The notes under the pieces were generated by a model that was given only the letters and a program-made list of their open reading frames with translations, ran no database searches and had not been told where the DNA came from. A stretch of 64,000 nucleotides of DNA. Origin: Acidobacteriota bacterium (GTDB lineage: Bacteria > Acidobacteriota > Terriglobia > Terriglobales > Acidobacteriaceae). Location: NCBI GenBank assembly GCA_016196065.1, contig JACPYL010000025.1, forward strand, positions 372,001 through 436,000, written 5' to 3'. A program made the translations under genes and the position numbers. This document shows positions 1-7,578 of this stretch, in pieces (the stretch's first letter is position 1; each line of letters opens with the position of its first letter).

Positions 1-2
1 TG

Positions 3-737
3 CAACAACGAACCGGATTTCAGCCCGGCAAGCCGCGTCGACCGGGCCGCGAAGGGGTTCCGGTTGTGTACTACGCGTTCGATCTGCTCTACCTCGACGG
101 TTACGACTTGCGCCGCGTCGGTCTGGAAAAACGCAAGGAACTACTACAGTCCGTTCTCACCGCAGGCGACATCGTCCGCTTCTCGGATCACTACCCCGAG
201 AAGGGCCGTGACTTATTTGAGGTTGCCGGCAAGAGTGGCCTGGAAGGGATTCTCGCGAAGAAGCGCGCCAGCATCTATCACGAAGAACGTTCACGCGATT
301 GGCTCAAGATCAAGATCACGAAGCGCCAGGAATGCGTCATCGGCGGCTACACCGATCCCGAAGGCAGCCGCGAACACTTCGGAGCGCTCGTTCTCGGACT
401 CTACGATAAGCGCGACAGACTGATTCATGTGGGCCAGGCCGGCACCGGATTCGACCAAAATGCACTCAAAGAGATTTATGGACAGCTGCATCCGCTGGAG
501 ACGAAAACCAATCCCTTCTATGGCGAAATTGGCGGATTGAAGAAGGTCCACTTCGTTCGTCCAAAACTGGTTGCCGAGATCAAATTTTCCGAGTGGACCC
601 ACGAAACTGTCGAAGGTGGAATGAAACTGCGCGCCCCGGTGTTCATGGGATTGAGGTTCGACAAGGATCCCAAAGAGTGCAACCTGGAGGATGCGGTGCC
701 TATGCGAGGGCAGGAGGTTGTGAGTTCCACCAAGTGA
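3..737 (+). CDS. ligD: ATP-dependent DNA ligase, LigD type (C-terminal part, cut by window edge)
   Basis: Seals DNA nicks using ATP; LigD-type ligases act with Ku in bacterial non-homologous end joining. The frame is open from base 3, so only about 244 C-terminal residues are visible. Seen: the adenylation-domain core YYAFDLLYLDG, motif IV EGILAKK, motif V WLKIK, then an OB-fold with KLVAEIKFSEWT. The adenylation lysine and any polymerase or phosphoesterase domain would lie upstream. No Ku gene is in view. An orphan ATP ligase of the same domain family is possible because the N-terminus is missing. Confidence 0.9.
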   Translation, partial: QQRTGFQPGKPRRPGREGVPVVYYAFDLLYLDGYDLRRVGLEKRKELLQSVLTAGDIVRFSDHYPEKGRDLFEVAGKSGLEGILAKKRASIYHEERSRDWLKIKITKRQECVIGGYTDPEGSREHFGALVLGLYDKRDRLIHVGQAGTGFDQNALKEIYGQLHPLETKTNPFYGEIGGLKKVHFVRPKLVAEIKFSEWTHETVEGGMKLRAPVFMGLRFDKDPKECNLEDAVPMRGQEVVSSTK

Positions 738-772
738 CCCCGGATCGCCCGGAACCTGTGATTATTCTTGAC

Positions 773-878
773 ACTGTCATCCTGAGCCGTTCGGAGGCGA
801 AGCCGAGGACGAGCGAAGGATCTGCCTTCATTTGGTCCGCCAGGAAAGCAGGTCCTTCGCTTCGCTCAGGATGACAGT
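773..878. repeat. Hairpin repeat, CATCCTGAGC family, copy 1
   Basis: The ends form a perfect 15-bp inverted repeat: ACTGTCATCCTGAGC at 773-787 and its complement at 864-878. The right arm continues into GGTCCTTCGCTTC (about 851-863); the left arm diverges after its first 15 bases. It lies between the ligase end and the lgt end. The same core recurs at 4761, 8726 and 42420. Confidence 0.8.
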
Positions 879-910
879 TCCGAGGTTGGGCTAAGCACAC
901 ATGCGAGCGG

Positions 911-1720
911 CTACGAATTGCTTGGCTGCGGCACCACTGCTTTCGGTACTCCGCTCTTGAACCACCAGATCAGTCCCCCGCCAATCACCAGGCAAACTGA
1001 AATGAGCTGTGTCCCGGACATAAATCCGCCGAACACTTCCCCTCGGCCAGGATCTCCCCGCAGGAACTCAATGAAGTAGCGCTCGATCCCATACAGGATC
1101 ATGAAGGCAGCGAACATTTGTCCATCGAACTTTTTGCGTTTCAACATCCACATCAGCAGCACAAAATTGAAAAACTCAGCCGCCGCTTCAATCAGTTGTG
1201 TCGGCTCGAGTCGTTCGTTCAACGGAGTTCCTGCCCAGCTATTCGCCAACGGGTTCGTAAAAATGACGCCCCAGAAATGTTCGGTGGGCTTGCCATAACA
1301 GCAGCCCGCGGCAAAGCAGCCAAAGCGTCCGAGCACATGTCCGAAGGCAAGGCCGGGGGCAAAACCGTCCATCGTGCGAAGTGCCGGCATGCGATGGCGG
1401 CGCATATACCACGCGCCCATCAGGAGCGCCGCGATCAGTCCGCCAGAAAACACTCCTCCGGATTGCAACGTGTTGAGACTGAAAATCTGCCGCCAGTTCC
1501 CCGAGTAATTGTCCCACTCGTTCACGATGAGCAAGACTTTGGCGCCGAGAATGCCGGCCAGGACAACCAGGATGCCGAGGTTCCAGGCGTCGTCGCCGTT
1601 AAGGCCCTGCTTCTCGGAATTGCGGACGCTGATCCAAAGCCCAATCAGGACGCCGCAAGCGACCAGCAGGCCATAAGTCGGCAAGCTGAAGTTGCCAATG
1701 TGGAAGAGTCTAGGTAGCAC
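911..1720 (-). CDS. lgt: Prolipoprotein diacylglyceryl transferase
   Basis: Inner-membrane enzyme that moves diacylglyceryl from phosphatidylglycerol to the lipobox cysteine of prolipoproteins, the first step of lipoprotein maturation. The 269-aa product has the expected family length. It carries the Lgt signature GHVLGRFGCFAAGCCYG at about residues 127-143 and several hydrophobic helices, including residues 13-31 and 48-66. The start codon is GTG at 1720 with no clear Shine-Dalgarno. Predicted lipoproteins elsewhere in the window (10410-12107, 20573-21169) would be substrates. The gene is monocistronic as seen. Confidence 0.95.
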   Translation of the reverse strand: MLPRLFHIGNFSLPTYGLLVACGVLIGLWISVRNSEKQGLNGDDAWNLGILVVLAGILGAKVLLIVNEWDNYSGNWRQIFSLNTLQSGGVFSGGLIAALLMGAWYMRRHRMPALRTMDGFAPGLAFGHVLGRFGCFAAGCCYGKPTEHFWGVIFTNPLANSWAGTPLNERLEPTQLIEAAAEFFNFVLLMWMLKRKKFDGQMFAAFMILYGIERYFIEFLRGDPGRGEVFGGFMSGTQLISVCLVIGGGLIWWFKSGVPKAVVPQPSNS

Positions 1721-1773
1721 GTTAGCTTGGATGCTCCATTTTCGGGATTGAGAGAAGTTTAGCAGGAAGCGAG

Positions 1774-2292
1774 GGGTCAGGTCTTAGGTGGCAGGTATCA
1801 GGTGTCAGGAAAACCGACCCAACGTGTGGTGACTGGTATCACTGCAGCGATCGTGCTGCCACTTCACGATGATGCCAGAGGGAAGTCTGATGCCAGAGAA
1901 CTATCGGGACCTGATCGCATGGCAGAAAGCGAAGGCTCTGGCTTTGGAGATTTATTGCTGTACCAGGAAATTTCCTAAGGATGAGATGTACGGACTGACT
2001 TCTCAAATGAGGCGCGCGGCAGTTTCAATCCCGAGCAATATTGCTGAAGGCAAGGGACGCCACTCACCCAAAGAACTAGTGCAGTTTCTCTTTCATGCCC
2101 GTGGCTCACTCCTTGAATTGGACACGCAGTTGTCAATCGCGCATGAACTGGACTATGTAGATGAGCCGACCTTTATTCATCTAGACGGGATGATAGATGA
2201 AGTAGGCCGCATTTTGAACGGCCTGATCAACCGCTTTCAGGGGCAAATCAAAAGGTTTTCCTAACCCCTGACACCTAAGACCTAACACCTGA
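1774..2292. mobile_element. Candidate cassette: four-helix-bundle gene inside imperfect 39-bp inverted repeats
   Basis: The left arm (1777-1815) and the complement of the right arm (2254-2292) match at 32 of 39 positions. Both end inward with GGAAAACC and are built from repeated GGTGTCAG/GGTCTTAG-like 7-8-mers. The only gene inside is the four-helix-bundle protein, whose last codons lie within the right arm. The same repeat words form a gene-less hairpin at 31417-31526. No transposase and no target-site duplication was identified, so mobility is inference. Confidence 0.45.
1890..2264 (+). CDS. Four-helix-bundle protein (23S rRNA intervening-sequence / Avd-like family)
   Basis: The 124-aa all-helical protein has the hallmarks of the S23/IVS-protein family: N-terminal YRDLIAWQKA, then LTSQMRRAAVSIPSNIAEG, then a long C-terminal helix. 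Relatives are encoded inside 23S rRNA intervening sequences or serve as accessory Avd proteins of diversity-generating retroelements; here no rRNA or reverse transcriptase is nearby. ATG at 1890 is preferred over the upstream in-frame ATG at 1869 because AGAGGGAAG lies just before it. The final codons AGG TTT TCC TAA are part of the right inverted repeat. The molecular function of stand-alone members is not known. Confidence 0.85.
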   Translation: MPENYRDLIAWQKAKALALEIYCCTRKFPKDEMYGLTSQMRRAAVSIPSNIAEGKGRHSPKELVQFLFHARGSLLELDTQLSIAHELDYVDEPTFIHLDGMIDEVGRILNGLINRFQGQIKRFS

Positions 2293-2296
2293 ACTG

Positions 2297-2495
2297 AAAA
2301 AGCCGACCCGCACCGCCGTCCTGATGGGCCGAGAATGAACCCGCTGGTAAGCGTTGGGAACCCGCCGAGACCCTTTAGGCTTTTCCGCATGGCGGAACGT
2401 AGCACACCGGATCCTAGTTCGAGTCGAGTCCCCGTTCATTCTGCATTGGTTCAAAAATCGGTGACCACCAGCACCAACCTAGCAGGCCGGCTTTT
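2297..2495 (-). ncRNA. ssrS: 6S RNA candidate
   Basis: 6S RNA binds sigma70 RNA polymerase and mimics an open promoter. This roughly 200-nt minus-strand segment lies directly downstream of zapA, a known position of ssrS in other bacteria. Its ends close in a 10-bp stem (AAAGCCGGCC near 2485-2494 with GGGUCGGCUUU near 2298-2308). An inner stem pairs AGAAUGAAC with GUUCAUUCU. The interior contains 6S-like stretches such as GCGGAAAAGCCU and GGUGUGCUACG. It ends in a U-run, and a sigma70-like promoter sits just upstream. Identification rests on size, fold and synteny, not on a covariance model. Confidence 0.7.
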
Positions 2496-2503
2496 CGTCT
2501 TTG

Positions 2504-2532
2504 ATGCTAGGAAAGACCGCGACGATGCGCAA
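2504..2532 (-). promoter_or_regulatory. Sigma70-like promoter of the 6S RNA candidate
   Basis: Minus strand: -35 TTGCGC (2527-2532), 17-bp spacer, -10 TAGCAT (2504-2509). The RNA would begin near 2496-2498, matching the 5' side of the closing stem. Confidence 0.6.
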
Positions 2533-2609
2533 GTGGAAAAGCAGAAATAGTTGGCAGGAAGTTTGCAACGTGTTCGCATTCGTCCATGAACCAGAGGTTA
2601 CGAACGCGT

Positions 2610-2945
2610 TCATCCAATGCGGCGGGTATCTTGCAAAATTTCGTCAAGCGCGCTTTCGAGCTTGCTGGTGCGCTGCTTCACTTCCGGAGCCGGAGTGTCC
2701 AGTTGCCGCTTCAGCAAATGATATTCGTCAGCAATATTTAGGGCAGCCAGCACCGCCAGACGCACCGAATCCACGGTGGCCGTCTGTTCCGAGACGGCGC
2801 GCATCTTCGTGTCCACGTATTCCGCGAGTTTCAAAATGTAATCTGCGTCAGACCCGCGCAGGTTGTACACCTGGTCGAAGATTTCGACCCGCACACTGCC
2901 GTTCGATGCATTGCTGGTCGGTGGTTGCTTGGTGGCCGTTGCCAT
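2610..2945 (-). CDS. zapA: Cell division protein ZapA
   Basis: Small Z-ring-associated protein that bundles FtsZ filaments at mid-cell. The 111-aa product has the ZapA N-terminal sheet (VRVEIFDQVYNLRG), YILKLAEYVDTKMR, the LAALNIADEY helix and a C-terminal coiled coil. ATG at 2945 is preceded by AGGAG four bases upstream. The previous minus-strand gene is a short coiled-coil protein 35 bp away, suggesting a two-gene division operon, and the 6S RNA candidate follows. Confidence 0.9.
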   Translation of the reverse strand: MATATKQPPTSNASNGSVRVEIFDQVYNLRGSDADYILKLAEYVDTKMRAVSEQTATVDSVRLAVLAALNIADEYHLLKRQLDTPAPEVKQRTSKLESALDEILQDTRRIG

Positions 2946-2980
2946 GTCACTCCTGATTCGGGGATCGTCCCCCGCCTGCT

Positions 2981-3280
2981 TCAGCTCGCCGCCGCTTGTT
3001 CCTGCGCCAGGTCTTCCATCTGGGTCAGCATCTTTTCCACGCGTCCCCGGATTTCTTCCCGCTCCTTGCGGAGCTTCACCAACTCGCGGCGCATGGATTC
3101 GTTTTCTTCCTCGCGCTCTTCGAGTTGCTCGCGAATTCGCTTTACGTCGCGTTCTGCGGCACTCCTGGCTTCCTTGGCAGCCTTGTACAACTCAATGGTG
3201 CGATAAACTTTCTCTTCCAGCGCCTGAAAATCTTCAGCAGGAACCTGCGCAGATACCTCTTCCACAACCTTCAGGGTCAT
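2981..3280 (-). CDS. Short coiled-coil protein upstream of zapA, ZapB-like in form
   Basis: The 99-aa product is almost entirely charged coiled coil: roughly residues 20-95 are heptad-rich with E, K and R, including RIREQLEEREEENESMRREL. No signal peptide or membrane segment is present. ATG at 3280 is chosen over a TTG at 3301 because GGAAAG lies upstream of the ATG. Its position just before zapA suggests a divisome-associated role comparable to ZapB, but this is inference from context and shape. Coiled-coil similarity alone is not evidence of homology. Confidence 0.75.
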   Translation of the reverse strand: MTLKVVEEVSAQVPAEDFQALEEKVYRTIELYKAAKEARSAAERDVKRIREQLEEREEENESMRRELVKLRKEREEIRGRVEKMLTQMEDLAQEQAAAS

Positions 3281-3413
3281 GAGCCGCTCACTTTCCAACA
3301 ACGGTATTCAGCTTTGAGGCGCAGTATAACCCAGTTTGCTGTGGAAGACTTTGCGACTTTTGCACTGGTTGTGCTGGACGTCGACGACTCGCCAACACAA
3401 CTATCGGAGCCGC

Positions 3414-3474
3414 GGGCTTCGAGTCACGAGCTTCCAGCGAGCAGCCAAACCTGGTAGCTCGCAGCCCGAAGCTC
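3414..3474. repeat. Hairpin of GAGCTTC-type short repeats
   Basis: The left arm 3414-3437 and the complement of the right arm 3451-3474 match at 18 of 24 positions, with a 13-nt loop. The arms are built from GAGCTTCG/CGAGCTTC words. It lies between the aminotransferase stop and the coiled-coil gene. It has the same architecture as the hairpins at 7484, 31417 and 57266 but a different repeat word. Confidence 0.6.
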
Positions 3475-3492
3475 ACAGCTATTCTTGGCGAT

Positions 3493-4692
3493 CTATCTCG
3501 AACGCAGCTTCTCCAACCGTTGCGCCGCCGCGTCCAGTGTCTCAGGCTTCTTGCAGAATGCGAAACGTACCTGTTGGGAGCCGTCCTTCGGATGCTTGTA
3601 GAAACTCGACCCCGGCACGCATGCGACCCCAATCTCTTTGACCAGGTAGGTCGCGAATTCGACGTCGTTGGGAAAGTTGAATCCGCTGATATCGGTCATC
3701 ACATAGTAGGCGCCCTGCGGCCGGTAACAGCGGAATCCCGCCTTTTCAAGTGCCGGGATCAGGTGATCTCGGCGCGATCGATACTTCTCCGCCAGTTCCG
3801 TGTAGTACGTTTGCGGCAAACCCAACGCCACCGCTCCGGCTTCCTGCAGAGGCGCCGGCGCGCCCACGGTCAGAAAATCGTGTACCTTGCGAATCGCATT
3901 CGTGATGTTCGGCGGCGCTACCGCCCAACCGACGCGCCATCCCGTGACCGCGTAGCTCTTCGACAGCCCGTTAATCGTGATCGTTCGGTCGCGCATTCCA
4001 TCGAGAGAAGCGATCGAAATGTGTTGGGCGCCATCGTAGAGGATGTGTTCGTAAATCTCGTCCGTGATCGCCAGCACGTTGAACTCGACGCACAAATCGC
4101 GGATCAGTTCCATTTCCTTCCGGCTGAATACCTTGCCAGTCGGGTTGTTGGGCGTGTTCAGGACGATCGCCTTGGTGTGATGCTGAAACGCCTCCCGCAA
4201 TTCCTGTTCGTCGAACGTCCATTCCCTGCCCCCATCCTTGGGCGGCCGGAGGCTGACAAAGCGCGGCTTGGCTCCGCTGATGATCGAATCCGGCCCGTAG
4301 TTTTCATAAAACGGCTCGAAGACAATGACCTCGTCGCCCTTATTGCAGATCGCCAGCATGGTTGCCACGATCGTTTCGGTCGACCCGCAACAGACAGTGA
4401 CCTCGCGCTCGGGGTCGACTTCCAGTCCGTGCCGCTCCAGCATCTGCCGGGCAATCGCGTTCCTCAGATTCTTTGCTCCCCATGTAATTGCGTACTGATT
4501 GACATCCGCGGCGATCGCGTCCTGCGCGGCCTTCTTCACTTCGGCAGGCGCAGAGAAATCCGGGAACCCCTGCGACAAGTTGATCGCGCCGTACTGGTTT
4601 GCCTGGCGCGTCATTTCGCGAATCACGGACTCAGTAAAATGCTCGACCTTTTCCGAGAGAAAGTGCTTGGGATGCGGCGAAACGTGGGTCAT
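3493..4692 (-). CDS. PLP-dependent aminotransferase, class I/II
   Basis: Fold-type I transaminase of the kynurenine/methionine/aspartate aminotransferase group, cytosolic. The 399-aa product shows INLSQGFPDF near the N-terminus, NTPNNPTGK in the middle, the aspartate that contacts the pyridine nitrogen in ITDEIYEH, and the Schiff-base lysine in LSKSYAVTGWRVGW (about residue 245). A late arginine in QVRFAFCK would bind the substrate carboxylate. ATG at 4692 is used; a GTG at 4710 is possible and neither has a good Shine-Dalgarno. The exact substrate cannot be set from sequence. Confidence 0.88.
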   Translation of the reverse strand: MTHVSPHPKHFLSEKVEHFTESVIREMTRQANQYGAINLSQGFPDFSAPAEVKKAAQDAIAADVNQYAITWGAKNLRNAIARQMLERHGLEVDPEREVTVCCGSTETIVATMLAICNKGDEVIVFEPFYENYGPDSIISGAKPRFVSLRPPKDGGREWTFDEQELREAFQHHTKAIVLNTPNNPTGKVFSRKEMELIRDLCVEFNVLAITDEIYEHILYDGAQHISIASLDGMRDRTITINGLSKSYAVTGWRVGWAVAPPNITNAIRKVHDFLTVGAPAPLQEAGAVALGLPQTYYTELAEKYRSRRDHLIPALEKAGFRCYRPQGAYYVMTDISGFNFPNDVEFATYLVKEIGVACVPGSSFYKHPKDGSQQVRFAFCKKPETLDAAAQRLEKLRSR

Positions 4693-4760
4693 GGGAAGTA
4701 AGGCTAGCACAGGGACTGCTCAAGTATCCTCACTTGCAGCCGATACCGACACCGACAAGG

Positions 4761-4795
4761 ACTGTCATCCTGAGCGAAGCGAAGGACCTGCTGTC
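4761..4795. repeat. CATCCTGAGC-family repeat, degenerate copy 2
   Basis: The left arm is well preserved (TGTCATCCTGAGCGAAGCGA and on to 4795). The expected right arm, after a spacer like that of the other copies, is only recognisable as TTATCCTTCGCGTCGCTG near 4816-4833. It appears to be a decayed copy of the family seen at 773, 8726 and 42420. Confidence 0.65.
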
Positions 4796-4902
4796 TTCTC
4801 CTCCGCCATGAACGGTTATCCTTCGCGTCGCTGTGGAAAGCTATTCTCACTCATAGTGGCGTGCGTTGCACAAGGAAGGCGACTCGGCATAGACTTTTGC
4901 GC

Positions 4903-5439
4903 ATGAAGCCGCGCCTGGTCGTGCTGTTTTTCTTGGCGGCTGCCGTCGTACATCTTGCGGCCCAGCCCTCCGAAACTCTGGATAGGACCGCTGGTGTAGC
5001 AGAACTAACGAACCTGGCCGCTCCGATCTATCCACCCCTGGCGCGACAAGCCCGCATCACCGGAGATGTGGACGTAACGGTGGTTGTCCGGTCGGACGGA
5101 ACGGTGGAGTCGGCGCGTCTTCTGAACGGTCACCCGATGCTGGCGGTGGCTGCGCTTGATAGCGCGAAACGGTCCAAGTTTGAGTGCCGAGGGTGCACCG
5201 AGGCGGTTACGTCGTATGCGCTGAAATACAAGTTCCAAATAATATCTCGCGGAAGTCCCCGTGATTGCGATAGTTTCAAAGACCAGTCACCAGCGCCTGA
5301 ATTAGATCCATCGCGACATGAAGTTGTCGTTTCAGGGTTTGCGCAAGAGATTTGCGACCCCGCAGGCACACTATTTAGGGTACGTTCCGGAAAATGCTGG
5401 TATTTGTGGCGATGCGGTATTCGCTATGGCGATCCCTAG
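4903..5439 (+). CDS. Secreted TonB C-terminal-domain protein
   Basis: The 178-aa product starts with a clear signal peptide (MKPRLVVLFFLAAAVVHLAA). It then has a TonB C-terminal fold: YPPLARQARITGDVDVTVVV, followed by DGTVESARLLNGHPMLAVAA. No N-terminal transmembrane anchor or Pro-rich linker typical of energy-transducing TonB is present, so a role in powering outer-membrane transport is doubtful. ATG at 4903 is chosen because the signal peptide begins there. Its 3' end overlaps the convergent pheT end by 4 bp. Stand-alone secreted TonB-domain proteins are of unknown function. Confidence 0.8.
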   Translation: MKPRLVVLFFLAAAVVHLAAQPSETLDRTAGVAELTNLAAPIYPPLARQARITGDVDVTVVVRSDGTVESARLLNGHPMLAVAALDSAKRSKFECRGCTEAVTSYALKYKFQIISRGSPRDCDSFKDQSPAPELDPSRHEVVVSGFAQEICDPAGTLFRVRSGKCWYLWRCGIRYGDP

Positions 5440-7466
5440 GCTCTTTGCACCCCGCCCAGCGATTCCAGTGCCTTCGTCACCTGCGCGGCCCACTTCGCAA
5501 CTTCATCCTCGCGCAGGGTCCGCTCGCCAGACTGGAACTTCGCGCGCAACAGGATGGAGTACTTCCCGGCCCCGACTTTATCTCCACGGAATATTTCCGC
5601 CGGAATGAAACTCTGCAACTCGGCAAGGCCCAATCCCGCGATGCTCTGGTGAACCGTCTCGAAGGTCACGCTGTCGTCGAAGACGAACGAAAAATCCCGC
5701 TCGACTCCCGGAAAACGCGGCAGGGCTTCGTAACGCACCTGTCGCAGGTCGTGCTGGTAAAGCCGGTCAAGAAAGATTTCTCCAACAAAAACGTCTTGAC
5801 GGAGTTTGCGCGCCACCGCGACATCCGGATGGAGCTGGCCAAATTCCGCGACTGGCGTGCCATCCATCACCACACGTGCTGAACGGCCAGGATGGTAATA
5901 GTCAGCTGTAGTCGTGTCGTAGACCGTGGTCGAGGAGGCGAAGGGCGCGAGTAGATCTTCGATATCACCTTTCAGGTCAAAAAATGTAAGCGGGCGCGCC
6001 GCCTGGTGTACGCCACTCTCCAGCGTGCTTCCCGTGGCTCCGATGCAAAGGCGCTTCAACTCGGCAGCCTTCTCGCCTGAGGCTTCGAACGCGTTACCCG
6101 CCTCGAACAGCCTGACGTTCTCCGCGCCGCGATTCAGGTTGTAGGCCAGCATGTTGAGCATGCCGGGAAGCATCGAAGTACGCATGACCGAGGCTTCGTC
6201 GCTGATCGGGTTGGCCAGCTCCACCGCCACCGCGGGGGAGAACTTGGCGGCATCACCTTTGGAAATGAACGTCAGAGAGATTGTTTCGTTGTATCCCAGC
6301 GCCAGCAAGGAAGTGCGCAACCGGGCGTCCTTCGCGGCATCCGGGCGATCGACTACGCCGCCCGTGTAAGCCGGCAGCGTATTGGCAAACTTGTCGTAGC
6401 CGTGCAGGCGCGCAACTTCTTCGATCAGATCGATTTCACGCTCCACGTCAAGACGCCAACTCGGGATGTTCACCAGATACGCGTCTTCATGACCGGCGAT
6501 CAGGACGAATCCGAGACGGGTCAGGATGCGGCTGATTTCGTTGTCGCCAATGTCCTCACCGAGAATTCGCTTCACTTCGCGGCGATCCAGTTCAACCGGC
6601 GCCAGATCCAGTTTGCGGGCGATGACGTCGATGATCCCGCCAACCAACTCGCCACCACCCGAGTTGAGGATCAACTCCGCCACGCGGTTGGTCGAAGGAA
6701 CAGTCGACTCGAAATCCGCTCCGCGTTCGAAACGGTGTGATGCATCGGTGTGAATCCCGTGCCGCTTCGACATGCGGCGCACCGTAACCGGATCCCACCA
6801 CGCGGACTCAATCAGGATGTTCCGCGTCTTCTCGGTGATCATGGTGTCGTATCCGCCCATGACGCCCGCAAGCGCAACCGGCTTCACTGCATCGGCGACG
6901 ACCAGGTCTTCAACCGTGAGCTTACGATCAATGCCGTCGAGCGTCTTCAGCACCTCCCCGGCACGAGCTTTGCGGATCACTAGCTTGCGTCCCTCGAGCA
7001 GGTCGAGATCGAACACGTGCGTCGGCTTACCACTTTCCCAAAGAACGTAATTCGTGGCGTCGACCGCGTTACTGATGGGACGTTGATCGATCAGCGCAAG
7101 ACGATCCGCGATCTTTGCCGACGAAGGCTTGACCGTCGCACCACGAATTTCCTGCGCCGTGAAGCGCGGACAAAGTTCTGCTTCCTGGATCTCAATGACG
7201 ACGTCGGACTTCCCTTTGCTAGCAGGCAGTTTCGGATCGATCGGGCGAAGCGGCAAATCGTACAGCGCCGAAATCTCCCGCGCCACTCCGTAGTGGTTCA
7301 TCGCGTCGGGACGGTTGGTCGTGATCTCCATCTCGAAGACGGTACTGTCACCTTCGCCGGAAACGCCTTCCACCGCAATTCCCGCGAGAGTGAGTTCGTC
7401 TGCAAGTCGACGGTAGTCGATCTTGAAGTCGACGAAGTCGCGGAGCCAATGAGGACTAATTTTCAT
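5436..7466 (-). CDS. pheT: Phenylalanyl-tRNA synthetase beta subunit, short form
   Basis: With PheS it charges tRNA-Phe. The 676-aa product begins MKISPHWLRDFVD and has B3/B4 and B5 domains (FERGADFESTVPSTNRVAEL, then the EEVARLHGYD region). It ends in an anticodon-binding FDX-ACB domain (RYEALPRFPGVERDFSFVF). The sequence passes directly from LAGIAVEGV to FEMEITTNRPDAMNHYG, so the roughly 110-residue EMAPII-like tRNA-binding insert of E. coli-type PheT is absent; that accounts for the length compared with about 795 aa. ATG at 7466 is chosen as the family start. A 111-bp spacer with a hairpin separates it from pheS. Confidence 0.95.
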   Translation of the reverse strand: MKISPHWLRDFVDFKIDYRRLADELTLAGIAVEGVSGEGDSTVFEMEITTNRPDAMNHYGVAREISALYDLPLRPIDPKLPASKGKSDVVIEIQEAELCPRFTAQEIRGATVKPSSAKIADRLALIDQRPISNAVDATNYVLWESGKPTHVFDLDLLEGRKLVIRKARAGEVLKTLDGIDRKLTVEDLVVADAVKPVALAGVMGGYDTMITEKTRNILIESAWWDPVTVRRMSKRHGIHTDASHRFERGADFESTVPSTNRVAELILNSGGGELVGGIIDVIARKLDLAPVELDRREVKRILGEDIGDNEISRILTRLGFVLIAGHEDAYLVNIPSWRLDVEREIDLIEEVARLHGYDKFANTLPAYTGGVVDRPDAAKDARLRTSLLALGYNETISLTFISKGDAAKFSPAVAVELANPISDEASVMRTSMLPGMLNMLAYNLNRGAENVRLFEAGNAFEASGEKAAELKRLCIGATGSTLESGVHQAARPLTFFDLKGDIEDLLAPFASSTTVYDTTTADYYHPGRSARVVMDGTPVAEFGQLHPDVAVARKLRQDVFVGEIFLDRLYQHDLRQVRYEALPRFPGVERDFSFVFDDSVTFETVHQSIAGLGLAELQSFIPAEIFRGDKVGAGKYSILLRAKFQSGERTLREDEVAKWAAQVTKALESLGGVQRA

Positions 7467-7483
7467 GATCGAAAAAGATACTG

Positions 7484-7578
7484 GATCGGCTACTAGCCTC
7501 TGGCTCCTAGCTTCTAGCAAGCCGACCGCTTCGGCTTCAGTTCGCTAGTAGCCAGTAGCTAGCAGCTAGTAGCTGATC
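7484..7578. repeat. Hairpin of CTAGC/CTAGTAG short repeats in the pheS-pheT spacer
   Basis: The left arm 7484-7520 and the complement of the right arm 7542-7578 match at about 29 of 37 positions. Both start with GATC[GA]GCTACTAGC, and the arms consist of repeated CTAGC words. The loop contains a smaller AAGCCGA/TCGGCTT hairpin. The element fills most of the spacer between the pheS stop and the pheT start. Confidence 0.65.

Noticed and set aside
2335-2550. Short + strand frame over the 6S RNA candidate
   Set aside because: No ribosome-binding site or protein similarity; the RNA fold and promoter explain the segment better.
3520-4701. A 393-codon open frame on the + strand
   Set aside because: Antisense to the aminotransferase, whose catalytic motifs are intact; no recognisable protein features.
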